From assembly GCA_043813305.1 (NCBI GenBank), contig JBDRLC010000017.1:1-64000 (forward strand): a stretch of DNA of 64,000 bases, in the 5' to 3' direction. A model generated the notes under the pieces. The model searched no databases, was not told the origin of the DNA, and was given only the letters and a program-made list of their open reading frames with translations. Positions 45,485 to 54,091 of the stretch are shown piece by piece. Origin of the DNA: JAHIZC01 sp043813305 (GTDB lineage: Bacteria; Omnitrophota; Gorgyraeia; Gygaellales; Profunditerraquicolaceae). The position numbers were made by a program, and so were the translations under genes. The stretch's first letter is position 1; the number at the start of each line of letters is the position of its first letter.

Positions 45485-46149
45485 TGAAGATTATCTTATT
45501 AGGCCCTCCCGGTGCCGGTAAAGGAACACAGGCAAAAAGGCTAGCCCAGAGATTAAATATTCCCCATGTATCTACGGGTGATCTACTCAGAGAAAATGTA
45601 AAAAAGGGGACTGCTTTAGGAAGCAAGGCGAAAAGTTTTATGGAAAAAGGGTTACTGGTGCCTGATGACTTAATCGCCGAGATGATGAGTCAAAGATTAT
45701 CTATAGATGATGCAAAGAAAGATTTTATCCTTGATGGTTATCCGAGAAACCTAAGCCAAGCCAGGACATTAGACCAAGTAATTAAGCAAAGGGAATCTGA
45801 CGTGGATCTGGTGGTTTATTTAGATACAAGCGGTCCTGTAATCATACAGCGTTTAACCGGCCGTTTGGTTTGTAGTAAATGCGGGGCTAACTTTCATGCT
45901 ACTAATATGCCGCCGAAAGAAGCAGGCATTTGTAACGGCTGCCAGGGGAAACTTTATCAAAGAGCTGATGATAAAGAAGAAACAGTAAAGAAACGGCTCG
46001 ATGTCTATGAACAAGAAACATCATCTTTGATTAAATATTATGAAGATAAAAAAAAGCTTTATCATATCAGCGCTGATGAGGATGCTTTAGTGGTATTGGA
46101 TAAGATAATAGAACTTGTACAAAATTGTAATGATACCCTTAAAGTCTGA
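45484..46149 (+). CDS. adk: Adenylate kinase, zinc-lid type
   Basis: Interconverts ATP+AMP and 2 ADP. P-loop LGPPGAGKGTQA, NMP-binding STGDLLREN and DGYPRNLSQA. The long lid carries four cysteines (CSKC ... CNGC), a structural zinc site seen in many non-enterobacterial enzymes. GTG start at 45484 with GGGAGGAG just upstream. It is 221 aa and overlaps map. Confidence 0.97.
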   Translation: MKIILLGPPGAGKGTQAKRLAQRLNIPHVSTGDLLRENVKKGTALGSKAKSFMEKGLLVPDDLIAEMMSQRLSIDDAKKDFILDGYPRNLSQARTLDQVIKQRESDVDLVVYLDTSGPVIIQRLTGRLVCSKCGANFHATNMPPKEAGICNGCQGKLYQRADDKEETVKKRLDVYEQETSSLIKYYEDKKKLYHISADEDALVVLDKIIELVQNCNDTLKV

Positions 46150-46876
46150 AGATGATTTAAAGATGTTAAGAGAGACGGGGAAAATTTTAAATCGGATCAT
46201 GAGGAAATTAGAACGGGTGGTAAAAAACGGAGTCTCCACCGAAGAGATTAATAACCTTGCCGAACGGTTAGTCTCTGAAGAGAATTGTCTTGCCGCTTTT
46301 AAAGGATACCGCGGTTTCCCGGCTTCAATCTGTACTTCGATTAATGAAGAGATTGTGCATGGCATCCCCGGGAAAAAGAAGATTAAACAAGGCGATATCC
46401 TCAGCCTGGATTTGGGTATAAACTATAAAGGATACTTTGCGGATTCAGCGGTTACCATACCGGTTGGTCCGATAGATTCAAAACTAAAGAAATTAATCGA
46501 GGTGACAAAAAAGGCTTTGTCGGAAGGTATTAAACAAGCTAAAGTAGATAACCGGCTATCCGATATCTCTTGCACTATTCAAGATTATGTTGAGAATAGC
46601 GGATTTTCAGTAGTGCGCCAATTTGTCGGACATGGGATCGGACGTAACCTACATGAGGAACCGGAGATACCAAATTTCGGGCAACCTGATCAAGGACCGG
46701 TATTAAAGCATGGAATGGTATTTGCCATAGAGCCTATGGTTAATATGGGAACCTGGGAATCAGAAATTTTGGATAATGGCTGGACTGCCGTTACCAAAGA
46801 TAGGCTGGCATCTGCCCATTTTGAACATACGGTGGCAATTACCGATAGAGGACCTGAAATTTTGACTAATAATTAA
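46130..46876 (+). CDS. map: Methionine aminopeptidase type I
   Basis: Removes the initiator methionine. Metal ligands fall in DLGINYKGYFADSAVTI, GHGIGRNLHEEP, MVFAIEPMVN and SAHFEHTVAIT; HGIPGKKKIKQGD precedes them. The ATG at 46130 (MIPLKSEDDLKML) matches the family N-terminus; a TTG at 46115 would add five residues. It lies 20 nt inside adk, an adk-map-infA order typical of the spc region. Confidence 0.96.
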   Translation: MIPLKSEDDLKMLRETGKILNRIMRKLERVVKNGVSTEEINNLAERLVSEENCLAAFKGYRGFPASICTSINEEIVHGIPGKKKIKQGDILSLDLGINYKGYFADSAVTIPVGPIDSKLKKLIEVTKKALSEGIKQAKVDNRLSDISCTIQDYVENSGFSVVRQFVGHGIGRNLHEEPEIPNFGQPDQGPVLKHGMVFAIEPMVNMGTWESEILDNGWTAVTKDRLASAHFEHTVAITDRGPEILTNN

Positions 46877-46877
46877 T

Positions 46878-47096
46878 ATGGCAAAAGAAGAACTGATTGA
46901 GACTGAAGGTAAGATTATCGAAGCTCTGCCGAATGCGATGTTTAAAGTAGAGCTCGAGAACGGGCACATGGTACTGGCACATGTTTCCGGAAAGATGAGA
47001 ATGCATTTTATTAGAATATTACCGGGTGACAAAGTAAAACTGGAACTTTCACCTTATGATTTAAGCCGGGGGAGAATCACATACAGGTCTAAATAA
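46878..47096 (+). CDS. infA: Translation initiation factor IF-1
   Basis: OB-fold factor that occupies the 30S A site during initiation. EGKIIEALPNAMFKVELENG, HVSGKMRMHFIRILPGD and DLSRGRITYRSK are nearly invariant. It is 72 aa. Its stop codon is also the first triplet of the second copy of the three-hairpin repeat. Confidence 0.98.
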   Translation: MAKEELIETEGKIIEALPNAMFKVELENGHMVLAHVSGKMRMHFIRILPGDKVKLELSPYDLSRGRITYRSK

Positions 47097-47284
47097 GTGA
47101 GGACATAAGTTATGCCTGCCTGCCGGTAGGCAGAGAGCGTAAGCGAACATAACTTATCTGTCCGAACTTACCCTCACACCAATTATATAATTGGTGTGAG
47201 GGTTAAATTCGCACGTTCAGAGAAGTAAGAAGGAGGAAGATTGATACTTGAAATTTTCAATGTCAAGTATCAAGTGCTCATTTA
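47094..47284 (+). repeat. Three-hairpin repeat element, copy 2 (after infA)
   Basis: Begins TAAGTGAGGACA at the infA stop and ends CATTTA just before the rpmJ ATG. H1: 47105-47114 with 47148-47157 (10 bp perfect) around a near-palindrome 47115-47134. CCGAACTTACCC leads into H2: 47170-47186 with 47187-47203, a perfect 34-nt palindrome, closed by GGGTTAAATTC. H3: 47241-47251 with 47263-47273 (11 bp perfect). AGGAGG at 47231-47236 lies before H3, about 50 nt from the rpmJ ATG, which has no nearer Shine-Dalgarno; folding H3 would bring them closer. See the companion at 20434-20686. Confidence 0.78.
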
Positions 47285-47398
47285 ATGAAAGTTAAAGCAT
47301 CGGTAAGAAAAATTTGCGAAAGATGTAAAGTGATCAAAAGAAGGGGGATCGTCAGAGTAATCTGCAATAACCCTAAGCATAAACAAAGGCAAGGATAG
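47285..47398 (+). CDS. rpmJ: Ribosomal protein L36
   Basis: A 37-aa zinc-ribbon protein of the 50S subunit. MKVKASVRKICERCKVIKRR and VICNNPKHKQRQG supply the three Cys and one His zinc ligands, the standard C+ form. It lies between infA and rpsM as usual, but is separated from infA by a 188-bp repeat element, and no close Shine-Dalgarno precedes it. Confidence 0.95.
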   Translation: MKVKASVRKICERCKVIKRRGIVRVICNNPKHKQRQG

Positions 47399-47407
47399 GA
47401 GAAAATA

Positions 47408-47824
47408 ATGCCCAGAATTTTAGGTGTTGATATCCCTAAAGAGAAAAAAATTGAGATTTCACTTACCTATTTATATGGAGTAGGAAGATTTACCGCGAAT
47501 CAGCTGCTCAAAGAAGCGGGGATTGATCCGAACCGCAAAGCTAAGGATTTATCGGAAGAGGAAATCTCGCGTATAACCAACACCATCCAGAAAAGCGGGA
47601 AGAGATTCGAGGGTGACTTGCGCCGGGATATATCGCAGAATATTAAAAGATTAATTGATATTGGCTCATGGAGAGGTATGCGTCATAAAAAGGGTTTACC
47701 TGTCAGGGGACAGCGTACGCGGACAAATGCAAGAACCCGTAAAGGCCCCCGCCGCGGAGGTATGGCAATCATCAAAAAAGATACCGCTGCAAAGAAAGCA
47801 GCACCCGCCCCAAAGCGACCGTAG
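47408..47824 (+). CDS. rpsM: Ribosomal protein S13
   Basis: 30S head protein bridging to L5 and contacting P-site tRNA. ILGVDIPKEKKIEISLTYLY and RGMRHKKGLPVRGQRT are conserved. It is 138 aa; the tail beyond GPRRGG is longer than usual, rich in Lys/Ala/Pro, and its last codons and stop fall inside a REP-like repeat. Confidence 0.97.
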   Translation: MPRILGVDIPKEKKIEISLTYLYGVGRFTANQLLKEAGIDPNRKAKDLSEEEISRITNTIQKSGKRFEGDLRRDISQNIKRLIDIGSWRGMRHKKGLPVRGQRTRTNARTRKGPRRGGMAIIKKDTAAKKAAPAPKRP

Positions 47825-47883
47825 GAAGTCCTGAGCGCAAACGAAGGACGACCGTAGGGAGTCCTGAGTTTATCGAAGGGCGG
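47819..47883. repeat. Tandem pair of REP-like units between rpsM and rpsK
   Basis: Two roughly 32-nt units (47819-47851 and 47852-47883) share CCGTAGG-AGTCCTGAG and end CGAAGG. They are variants of the widespread CTGAG-TT-TCGAAGG intergenic repeat. The first unit covers the end of rpsM including its stop. A short CCGC/GCGG hairpin and the rpsK Shine-Dalgarno AAGGAGG follow in the rest of the gap. Confidence 0.65.
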
Positions 47884-47926
47884 ATCCCCGCAGTTAAGCG
47901 GAGGGATAAAAGGAGGGTAGTAATTA

Positions 47927-48316
47927 ATGGCAACTAAAGATAAGGCAAAGAAGAAAAAAATAGCAAGAGGCGTAACTTCCGGAATAGTCCATATTCAGGC
48001 GAGTTTTAACAATACCGTAATCACAATCACTGATAAGCAGGGGAATGTTATGGTCTGGTCAACTCCCGGAGTTGTAGGTTATGGCGGTTCAAAGCGGTCT
48101 ACTCCTTTTGCCGCGCAGGTAGCCGCCACCGATGCAGCGAGAAAGGCTAAGGAGATCGGGATAAAAGAAGTCGAAGTGCGCGTAAAGGGCCCCGGATTCG
48201 GCAGAGAGTCTGCAATCAGAGCGATACAAGCAGCAGGACTTATGGTCACCTCCATAAAAGATGTCACTCCAATGCCCCACAACGGATGTCGTCCTAAGAA
48301 GAAAAGGAGAGTCTAA
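47927..48316 (+). CDS. rpsK: Ribosomal protein S11
   Basis: Platform protein touching mRNA near the Shine-Dalgarno helix. GIVHIQASFNNTVITITDKQ, STPGVVGYGGSKRSTPFAAQ and TPMPHNGCRPKKKRRV are diagnostic. It is 129 aa. Confidence 0.98.
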   Translation: MATKDKAKKKKIARGVTSGIVHIQASFNNTVITITDKQGNVMVWSTPGVVGYGGSKRSTPFAAQVAATDAARKAKEIGIKEVEVRVKGPGFGRESAIRAIQAAGLMVTSIKDVTPMPHNGCRPKKKRRV

Positions 48317-48319
48317 TAG

Positions 48320-48952
48320 ATGGCAAGATACACAGGTGCGGTTTGTAGACTATGTAGGCGTGCGCAGGAGAAACTATTTTTAAAGGGCACGAGGTGCTTC
48401 ATGGAAAAATGCGCAGTGGTCAAAAGAAATTATGCCCCCGGACAGCAAGGAAATAATAAAAAAAGAGTCAAACTCTCTAACTACGGTTTACAGATGAGAG
48501 AAAAGCAAAAAGTAAAGAGGATGTATGGTGTCCTTGAGAAGCAATTCCGCAGATACTTCGCAATCGCCGCCAGGTCAAAGGGAGTTACCGGAAAAATTTT
48601 GCTGCAGCTCTTAGAGAGAAGGCTGGATAACGTCATCTTCAGGCTGGGGATAGCTTTATCTCGTTCACAAGCAAGGCAGATAGTAAGGCACAATCAAGTC
48701 TATGTAAATGCAAAACGGGTAAATATCCCGTCATTTACCGTAGATAAAAACGATGCAATTACAATTAAGGTAAAGGCAAAAGGACTAAATAAAATAAGGG
48801 AAAATCTCGAGATTTCTAAGGACAGGACTTTACCTTCATGGTTAGACTTTAATAAAGAAGCACTCCGGGCATCTGTATTAAGACTTCCGGAAAAAGAAGA
48901 TATACAGCAGCTGATTCAAGAACAGTTAATCGTGGAGTTGTACTCCAAATAA
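48320..48952 (+). CDS. rpsD: Ribosomal protein S4, zinc-binding form
   Basis: Primary 16S 5'-domain binder; autoregulates the alpha operon in enterobacteria. The N-terminus has four cysteines (CRLC ... CFMEKC), a zinc site. The S4 RNA-binding domain reads RLDNVIFRLGIALSRSQARQ and VRHNQVYVNAKRVNIPSF-type (core HNQVYVNAKRVNIPS). It is 210 aa. Confidence 0.98.
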   Translation: MARYTGAVCRLCRRAQEKLFLKGTRCFMEKCAVVKRNYAPGQQGNNKKRVKLSNYGLQMREKQKVKRMYGVLEKQFRRYFAIAARSKGVTGKILLQLLERRLDNVIFRLGIALSRSQARQIVRHNQVYVNAKRVNIPSFTVDKNDAITIKVKAKGLNKIRENLEISKDRTLPSWLDFNKEALRASVLRLPEKEDIQQLIQEQLIVELYSK

Positions 48953-48981
48953 TATATTAGAACGAAAGTAAGGAGCGAAAA

Positions 48982-49974
48982 ATGGGGATTAAATGGAGAG
49001 ATTTTCAATTACCTAAAAGATTAGAGTGCGACGAATCTACCTACATTAATACATACGGCAGGTTTTCTGCTGCTCCGTTTGAAAGAGGTTATGGAGTCAC
49101 ATTAGGGAACTCCCTAAGAAGAGTACTCCTTTCATCTATCGAGGGCAGCGCAGTGACATCTGTTAAGATACAAGGAGTACAGCATGAATTTTCTACGATC
49201 ACCGGCATCATCGAAGATGTTCCTGAAATAATTCTGAATTTGAAAAGCCTGGTATTGAATTCTCACTCTAAAATACCCAAAACAATTTATCTGAAGAGAA
49301 CCACTAAGGGCGATGTAAAGGCGAAGGATATCGAAGTCGATGAAACCATAGAAATAATCAATCCCGATCTTCATATAGCTACGCTTAGCAAAGATGCAAA
49401 ATTGAATATCGAGATGGAAGTAGCAAAAGGAAGAGGATATGTCCCAGCGGAATTAAATAAAAAAGAAGAAAAAGCCATCGGCGTGGTTCCGATAGACTCT
49501 GTTTTTACTCCAGTCAAGAAAGTGAACTTCTTCGTAGAAAATACGCGTGTCGGCCAGAGAACGGACTATGATAAGCTTATCCTGGATATCTGGACGAACG
49601 GGGCGATTACGCCAAAAGACGCACTTCTATATGCCTCAAATATACTGCAACGACACCTGGATATCTTCGTGAATTTCGGCCAATTACCTGAAGATATTGA
49701 AGAGGAAGAGCCAGAGATGAGTAAAGAAGAACTCGCTCTCTATGAAAAACTAAGGCTTCCTATCTCTGAGCTTGAATTATCCGTAAGAAGTTCTAATTGT
49801 TTAAGGGAAGCCGGGATTAAGGCCATCGCTGATCTGGTAAAAAGGTCGGAGGATGAGATGCTCGGTTTTAAGAATTTCGGCAAGAAATCACTAAACGAAA
49901 TAAAAAGCCTGCTTGTCGGAATGGGTTTGACCCTAGGTATGCAGATCGACCAAAAGAAACTTAAGAAAGCTTAA
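48982..49974 (+). CDS. rpoA: RNA polymerase alpha subunit
   Basis: Dimerises to start polymerase assembly. The N-terminal domain (about 1-235) shows GRFSAAPFERGYGVTLGNSL and RRVLLSSIEGSAVT. After a linker rich in Glu, the C-terminal domain (about 255-320) contains LRLPISELELSVRSSNCL and the helix-hairpin-helix FKNFGKKSLNEIK that binds UP elements and activators. Length 330 aa. Confidence 0.99.
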   Translation: MGIKWRDFQLPKRLECDESTYINTYGRFSAAPFERGYGVTLGNSLRRVLLSSIEGSAVTSVKIQGVQHEFSTITGIIEDVPEIILNLKSLVLNSHSKIPKTIYLKRTTKGDVKAKDIEVDETIEIINPDLHIATLSKDAKLNIEMEVAKGRGYVPAELNKKEEKAIGVVPIDSVFTPVKKVNFFVENTRVGQRTDYDKLILDIWTNGAITPKDALLYASNILQRHLDIFVNFGQLPEDIEEEEPEMSKEELALYEKLRLPISELELSVRSSNCLREAGIKAIADLVKRSEDEMLGFKNFGKKSLNEIKSLLVGMGLTLGMQIDQKKLKKA

Positions 49975-49979
49975 AAACG

Positions 49980-50603
49980 ATGAGGCATAAAAAATCAAGA
50001 CATCAGCTTAATAGATTTACCAGTTGGCGTAAAGCTACCTTAAAGAGCCTAGCGAGAAACCTGCTAACCCAGCAGAGAATTAGAACCTCGGTTTCTAAAG
50101 CTAAGGCGGTTCAGCCAATGATTGAAGGATTGATCAGCCTGGCCAAGCGTAATACCCTCAGCGCAAAAAGAAAGGCTGCAAGCATATTAAATAATGACCA
50201 CGGCTTAGTAAGCCGGCTTTTTAATGATATCGGGCCCAGGTTTAAGGACCGCATGGGCGGATACACCAGAATCGTTAATTTGGGCTACAGAAGAGGAGAT
50301 AATGCTAAATTAGCGGTCTTTGAACTGACTAAAATCAAAGAAGAACTGCTTAAGAAACCTAAGAAGAAGGTCGCTAAATCTGAAACAACTGCCGAAGAAG
50401 AAAAAACCCAGAAACCTACGCAGGAAAAAACAGTTAAGAAGCCTGAGATTAAAAAGCCCGAAGAGAAGAAACCTGAAGAAAAAGAGCCTAAAACAAAGGT
50501 AGCTCTGGAAAAGAAGCACCCAGTAGAAAAAACGAAAAAACCTACCAAGCGATTTTTGGGAGGACTGAAGAATATCTTTAAAAAAGAACGAGATTCCCTA
50601 TAA
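49980..50603 (+). CDS. rplQ: Ribosomal protein L17 with long charged C-terminal extension
   Basis: Tunnel-exit protein. The conserved L17 domain is residues 1-120 (HKKSRHQLNRFTSWRKATLK, GYTRIVNLGYRRGDNA). Another 85 residues follow, mostly Lys/Glu/Pro repeats such as KKPEIKKPEEKKPEEKEPK, ending in the amphipathic KRFLGGLKNIFKKERDSL. Total 207 aa against about 120. The tail is probably flexible and solvent-exposed. Last gene of the ribosomal cluster; aspartate aminotransferase follows after 16 nt. Confidence 0.96.
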   Translation: MRHKKSRHQLNRFTSWRKATLKSLARNLLTQQRIRTSVSKAKAVQPMIEGLISLAKRNTLSAKRKAASILNNDHGLVSRLFNDIGPRFKDRMGGYTRIVNLGYRRGDNAKLAVFELTKIKEELLKKPKKKVAKSETTAEEEKTQKPTQEKTVKKPEIKKPEEKKPEEKEPKTKVALEKKHPVEKTKKPTKRFLGGLKNIFKKERDSL

Positions 50604-50619
50604 ATAAAGGAGAATCTTC

Positions 50620-51810
50620 ATGCGAGTAGAAATCAGGCTTGCCAAACGTTTAAATTCAATTAACCCTTCCCAGACCCTCGTTATAACTTCTACAGCAAAA
50701 AAACTAAAAAAAGAAGGTAAAGATATAGTAAATTTAGCAGCCGGTGAGCCGGACTTTGATACTCCGGACTTTATCAAAGAAAAAGCCCATCAGGCAATTA
50801 AAGACGGATTCACCAAATATACGCCAACTACAGGAATCCCTGAATTAAAAGAAGCGATCTCTAGAAAATTGAAGAAAGACAATAATCTAATATACAGCCC
50901 GAGCCAAATAGTAGTATCTAATGGTGCTAAACATTGCATATTCAATGCGCTATTTGCCCTGGTTGATATTGGAGATGAAGTCTTGATCGCTTCCCCTTAT
51001 TGGGTCAGTTACCCGGAGATGGTGAATCTATGCCAGGGTATCCCGCGTTTCGTTAAAACTACTGTCGAGAACGATTTTAAAATTGAGGCGAAAGAATTAG
51101 AAAAATATATCACACCTAAAACAAAACTTCTGATTTTAAACACCCCTGCAAATCCAACGGGCGCGGTTTACAGCAAAGAAGAGCTCGAAGATATAGCTAA
51201 GATCTGCGTAGAGAAAAAAATATTTGTGATTAGCGACGAAATATATGAAAAGCTAATCTATGACAACCTTAAACATATTTCAATTGCTTCATTTAACAAA
51301 GATATCTACGGATTAACAATTACCGTTAACGGCCTGTCTAAGAGTTTCTCTATGACCGGCTGGAGGATCGGGTATCTGGCTGCACCACCCGATATAGTCG
51401 AGGCAATATCAAACATACAAAGCCATACCACTTCAAATCCTGTATCGATCAGTCAAAAAGCAGCTTTAGCCGGCTTTGAAGCAGGAGATGAATTTTGCCG
51501 CCATATATGTAAAGAGTTCTGGAAGAGAAGGGATTATATAATTTCAAGGCTTAAAGTGATGAATAAGATCAGCTACGTTATGCCTAAGGGCGCATTCTAC
51601 ATCTTCTGCAATATCTCTAAGACCGGACTTGATTCTTTAACCTTTTCTAAACGTTTACTCGATGAGATGCTGGTGAGTGTTATCCCTGGCGAAGCCTTCG
51701 GCTGGGATGACTACGTCAGGATCAGTTTTGCTACAAGTATAGAACAACTAACCAAAGGCATGGATAGATTAGAAGAGTGGCTCCAAAAACAATCGCGGAA
51801 AAAATATTAA
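50620..51810 (+). CDS. Class I aminotransferase (aspartate aminotransferase type)
   Basis: A PLP enzyme of the AAT I-gamma group, probably aspartate/2-oxoglutarate transamination. ANPTGAVYSKEEL, VISDEIYEKLIYD and the PLP lysine in LSKSFSMTGWRIGY are present; the C-terminal arginine motif is VRISFATS. It is 396 aa with AAGGAG upstream. Related enzymes can act on prephenate or aromatic substrates, so the substrate is a guess. It may supply or use 2-oxoglutarate from the genes that follow, and overlaps leuC by 34 nt. Confidence 0.9.
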   Translation: MRVEIRLAKRLNSINPSQTLVITSTAKKLKKEGKDIVNLAAGEPDFDTPDFIKEKAHQAIKDGFTKYTPTTGIPELKEAISRKLKKDNNLIYSPSQIVVSNGAKHCIFNALFALVDIGDEVLIASPYWVSYPEMVNLCQGIPRFVKTTVENDFKIEAKELEKYITPKTKLLILNTPANPTGAVYSKEELEDIAKICVEKKIFVISDEIYEKLIYDNLKHISIASFNKDIYGLTITVNGLSKSFSMTGWRIGYLAAPPDIVEAISNIQSHTTSNPVSISQKAALAGFEAGDEFCRHICKEFWKRRDYIISRLKVMNKISYVMPKGAFYIFCNISKTGLDSLTFSKRLLDEMLVSVIPGEAFGWDDYVRISFATSIEQLTKGMDRLEEWLQKQSRKKY

Positions 51811-53033
51811 GTACTCACTCGCAAAAAAACTTAAAAGCCGGAGACTTCGCTATTTGTAAAGTTGATTTTACCTTTAGCCAGGACGGAACTTCATCGATCG
51901 TTATCGACCGGGTAAAAGAACTTGGCCTTAAGAAATTAAAAGCTAATTTTTGCATGGTAATAGACCATAGCGCGCCGTCTCCTAACGAGGGCGTATCTTT
52001 AGTGCATCAAAAAATGCGGAATTTCGCTAAAGATTACGATATCAAACTTTACGATATCGGCTGCGGAGTATGCCATCAAGTCATACCTGAATCAGGAGAG
52101 ATTCTTCCGGGAAGCCTGGTATTAGGCGCTGATTCACACACCTGCACCTACGGTGCATTAGGTGCTTTCTCTACGGGGGTTGGCTCTACTGATCTGGCGA
52201 TTGCTTTATCAACGGGAAAAAATTGGTTTAAAGTTCCCCAAACCATAAAAATAATTGTAAAAGGGGAGGTTCCGAAAGGCATATTTGCCAAAGATATCAT
52301 ACTGCATATAATTTCCGAACTTAAATCAAGCGGCGCAACTTATAAAGCAATAGAGTTTCTTGGCCCGGCGATTGATAAATTAGATATGGACGGTAGGTTC
52401 ACTATCTGCAACATGGTGGTTGAAATGGGAGCGAAAGCCGGATTTATGCTTCAGGATAAAACAACTAAGGATTGGTTAATTTCAAAAGGAGCCTCTGTTC
52501 ATCATATAGAAACGGTCTTTCCAGATGATACTGCATGGTATGAAGCTACTCATGAGTTTGATATCTCCCGGCTGCTGCCGCAGGTAGCCATACCGCATAA
52601 CGTGGATAATGTTGTCTCGATCGATAAATTAAATGGTATCGAGATAAACGAAGCCTTTTTAGGCACCTGCACCAATGCACGAATGTCAGATTTTAAGGTT
52701 GCTGCAGGAATTCTAAAGTCAAGGAAAGTGGCGCCCGGAGTTAAATTAATCATCGCTCCAAGTTCTAAGGCGATATATCTGGAGGCCATAGAAAACGGCT
52801 TAATTGATATCTTTATTAAAGCAGGGGGTGTGGTTGTTGCGCCAGGATGCGGCCCTTGCGTAGGAACACATAATGGCATACCCGCAGACACAGAAGTAGT
52901 AATCTCAACCGCTAACCGAAACTTTAAAGGCAGGATGGGTAATCCCAACGCCTTTATTTATCTTGCATCACCGGCCACTGTAGTGGCTTCGGCGATTACA
53001 GGAAAAATTACAGACCCGAGAACTTACTTATAA
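51777..53033 (+). CDS. leuC: LeuC/aconitase-family hydro-lyase, large subunit
   Basis: Fe-S hydro-lyase of the two-subunit 3-isopropylmalate dehydratase/homoaconitase group, 418 aa as in the archaeal-type branch. Cluster cysteines lie at Cys298 (GTCTNARMSD) and in APGCGPCVGTHNG. GADSHTCTYGALGAFSTGVG binds substrate. GTG start at 51777 gives MAPKTIAEKIL, the family N-terminus. The frame overlaps the aminotransferase by 34 nt. The partner small subunit lies 1.1 kb downstream beyond pilT. With isocitrate-type and malate dehydrogenases nearby and no leuA or clear leuB, citrate is as plausible a substrate as isopropylmalate. Confidence 0.88.
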   Translation: MAPKTIAEKILSTHSQKNLKAGDFAICKVDFTFSQDGTSSIVIDRVKELGLKKLKANFCMVIDHSAPSPNEGVSLVHQKMRNFAKDYDIKLYDIGCGVCHQVIPESGEILPGSLVLGADSHTCTYGALGAFSTGVGSTDLAIALSTGKNWFKVPQTIKIIVKGEVPKGIFAKDIILHIISELKSSGATYKAIEFLGPAIDKLDMDGRFTICNMVVEMGAKAGFMLQDKTTKDWLISKGASVHHIETVFPDDTAWYEATHEFDISRLLPQVAIPHNVDNVVSIDKLNGIEINEAFLGTCTNARMSDFKVAAGILKSRKVAPGVKLIIAPSSKAIYLEAIENGLIDIFIKAGGVVVAPGCGPCVGTHNGIPADTEVVISTANRNFKGRMGNPNAFIYLASPATVVASAITGKITDPRTYL

Positions 53034-53044
53034 AGGAGGATATT

Positions 53045-54091
53045 ATGGAAATCAGAAAAATGCTTTTGCTATGTATCGAAAATAGTGCTTCAGACTTACA
53101 CATAACGGAAAATGAACCTCCTATTTTGCGTATCGACGGAAGGTTATACCGGACTGAACACCCGAAATTAACGAAACAGAGCCTGAAAACCTCTATTTAC
53201 GCTATCTTGACTGATCTACAGAAAGAGATGCTTGAGCGTGATTTAGAGCTAGATTTATCGCTTGCTCTTCCCGGACTTGATAGATTCAGGGTCAATGTGC
53301 ACATACAGAGGGGTTCAGTAGAAGCAGCTTTCAGACGCGTTCCTCTGGAAGTACCCAGTATAGGTGACCTGGGTTTACCTCCTGTAGTACTGAACCTTGC
53401 CCGTAAGCCTAACGGCTTAGTGTTAGTTACCGGTCCCACGGGCGTTGGAAAAACTACAACTCTGGCAGCAGTGGTAAATCTGATTAATAGTGAGAGAGAG
53501 AGCCTGATCATCAGTATCGAAGATCCGATTGAGTTCATCTATACCAATAGAAAGAGCATTATCAAACAAAGAGAAGTCTACTCAGATACGCGCTCTTTTG
53601 CCCAATCTTTAAGGCACGCTTTGAGACAGGATCCGGATGTGATTATAGTTGGAGAGATGCGCGATTTAGAAACTATATCTACTGCCCTAACAGCCGCAGA
53701 AACAGGACACTTAGTTTTAGCAACTTTGCACACCCCTGATGCCCCGCAAACCATCGAGAGAATTATTGACGTTTTTCCGCCGCATCAACAACAACAGGTT
53801 AAACTGCAGTTAGCAGATTCATTACAAGGCGTAGTATCTCAGTTGCTGCTTCCACATGCCAGTGGTAAAGGACGGGTGCTCGCTACGGAAATCATGGTCG
53901 GAACCCCCGGCATCAGAAATCTCATCCGTGAACAAGAGATAGAACAGATTCCTACACTGATGCAGACAGGAAGCCAGTACGGCATGAAGACCATGGATAA
54001 ATGCCTCAAGGAACTCACTCAAAAAGGCCTGGTTACGTTAGATGCCGCGATGTCTAAAGTAAAGAATATGGAGGAGTTCAAACAGCTATGA
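53045..54091 (+). CDS. pilT: PilT-type retraction ATPase
   Basis: Hexameric ATPase that depolymerises type IV pili. N-terminal PAS-like domain with the SDLHITENEPPILRIDG signature; Walker A GPTGVGKT at 130-137, Asp box ISIEDPIEF, Walker B DPDVIIVGEMRD, His box LATLHT. The C-terminal PGIRNLIREQEIEQI corresponds to the AIRNLIRE retraction motif that separates PilT from PilB. It is 348 aa with AAAGGAGG upstream. It is the only pilus gene in the window and separates the two subunits of the hydro-lyase. Confidence 0.95.
   Translation: MEIRKMLLLCIENSASDLHITENEPPILRIDGRLYRTEHPKLTKQSLKTSIYAILTDLQKEMLERDLELDLSLALPGLDRFRVNVHIQRGSVEAAFRRVPLEVPSIGDLGLPPVVLNLARKPNGLVLVTGPTGVGKTTTLAAVVNLINSERESLIISIEDPIEFIYTNRKSIIKQREVYSDTRSFAQSLRHALRQDPDVIIVGEMRDLETISTALTAAETGHLVLATLHTPDAPQTIERIIDVFPPHQQQQVKLQLADSLQGVVSQLLLPHASGKGRVLATEIMVGTPGIRNLIREQEIEQIPTLMQTGSQYGMKTMDKCLKELTQKGLVTLDAAMSKVKNMEEFKQL

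Noticed and set aside
47161..47210. H2 palindrome as a Rho-independent terminator
   Set aside because: It is followed by TTAAATT rather than a T-run and is followed by essential co-directional genes.
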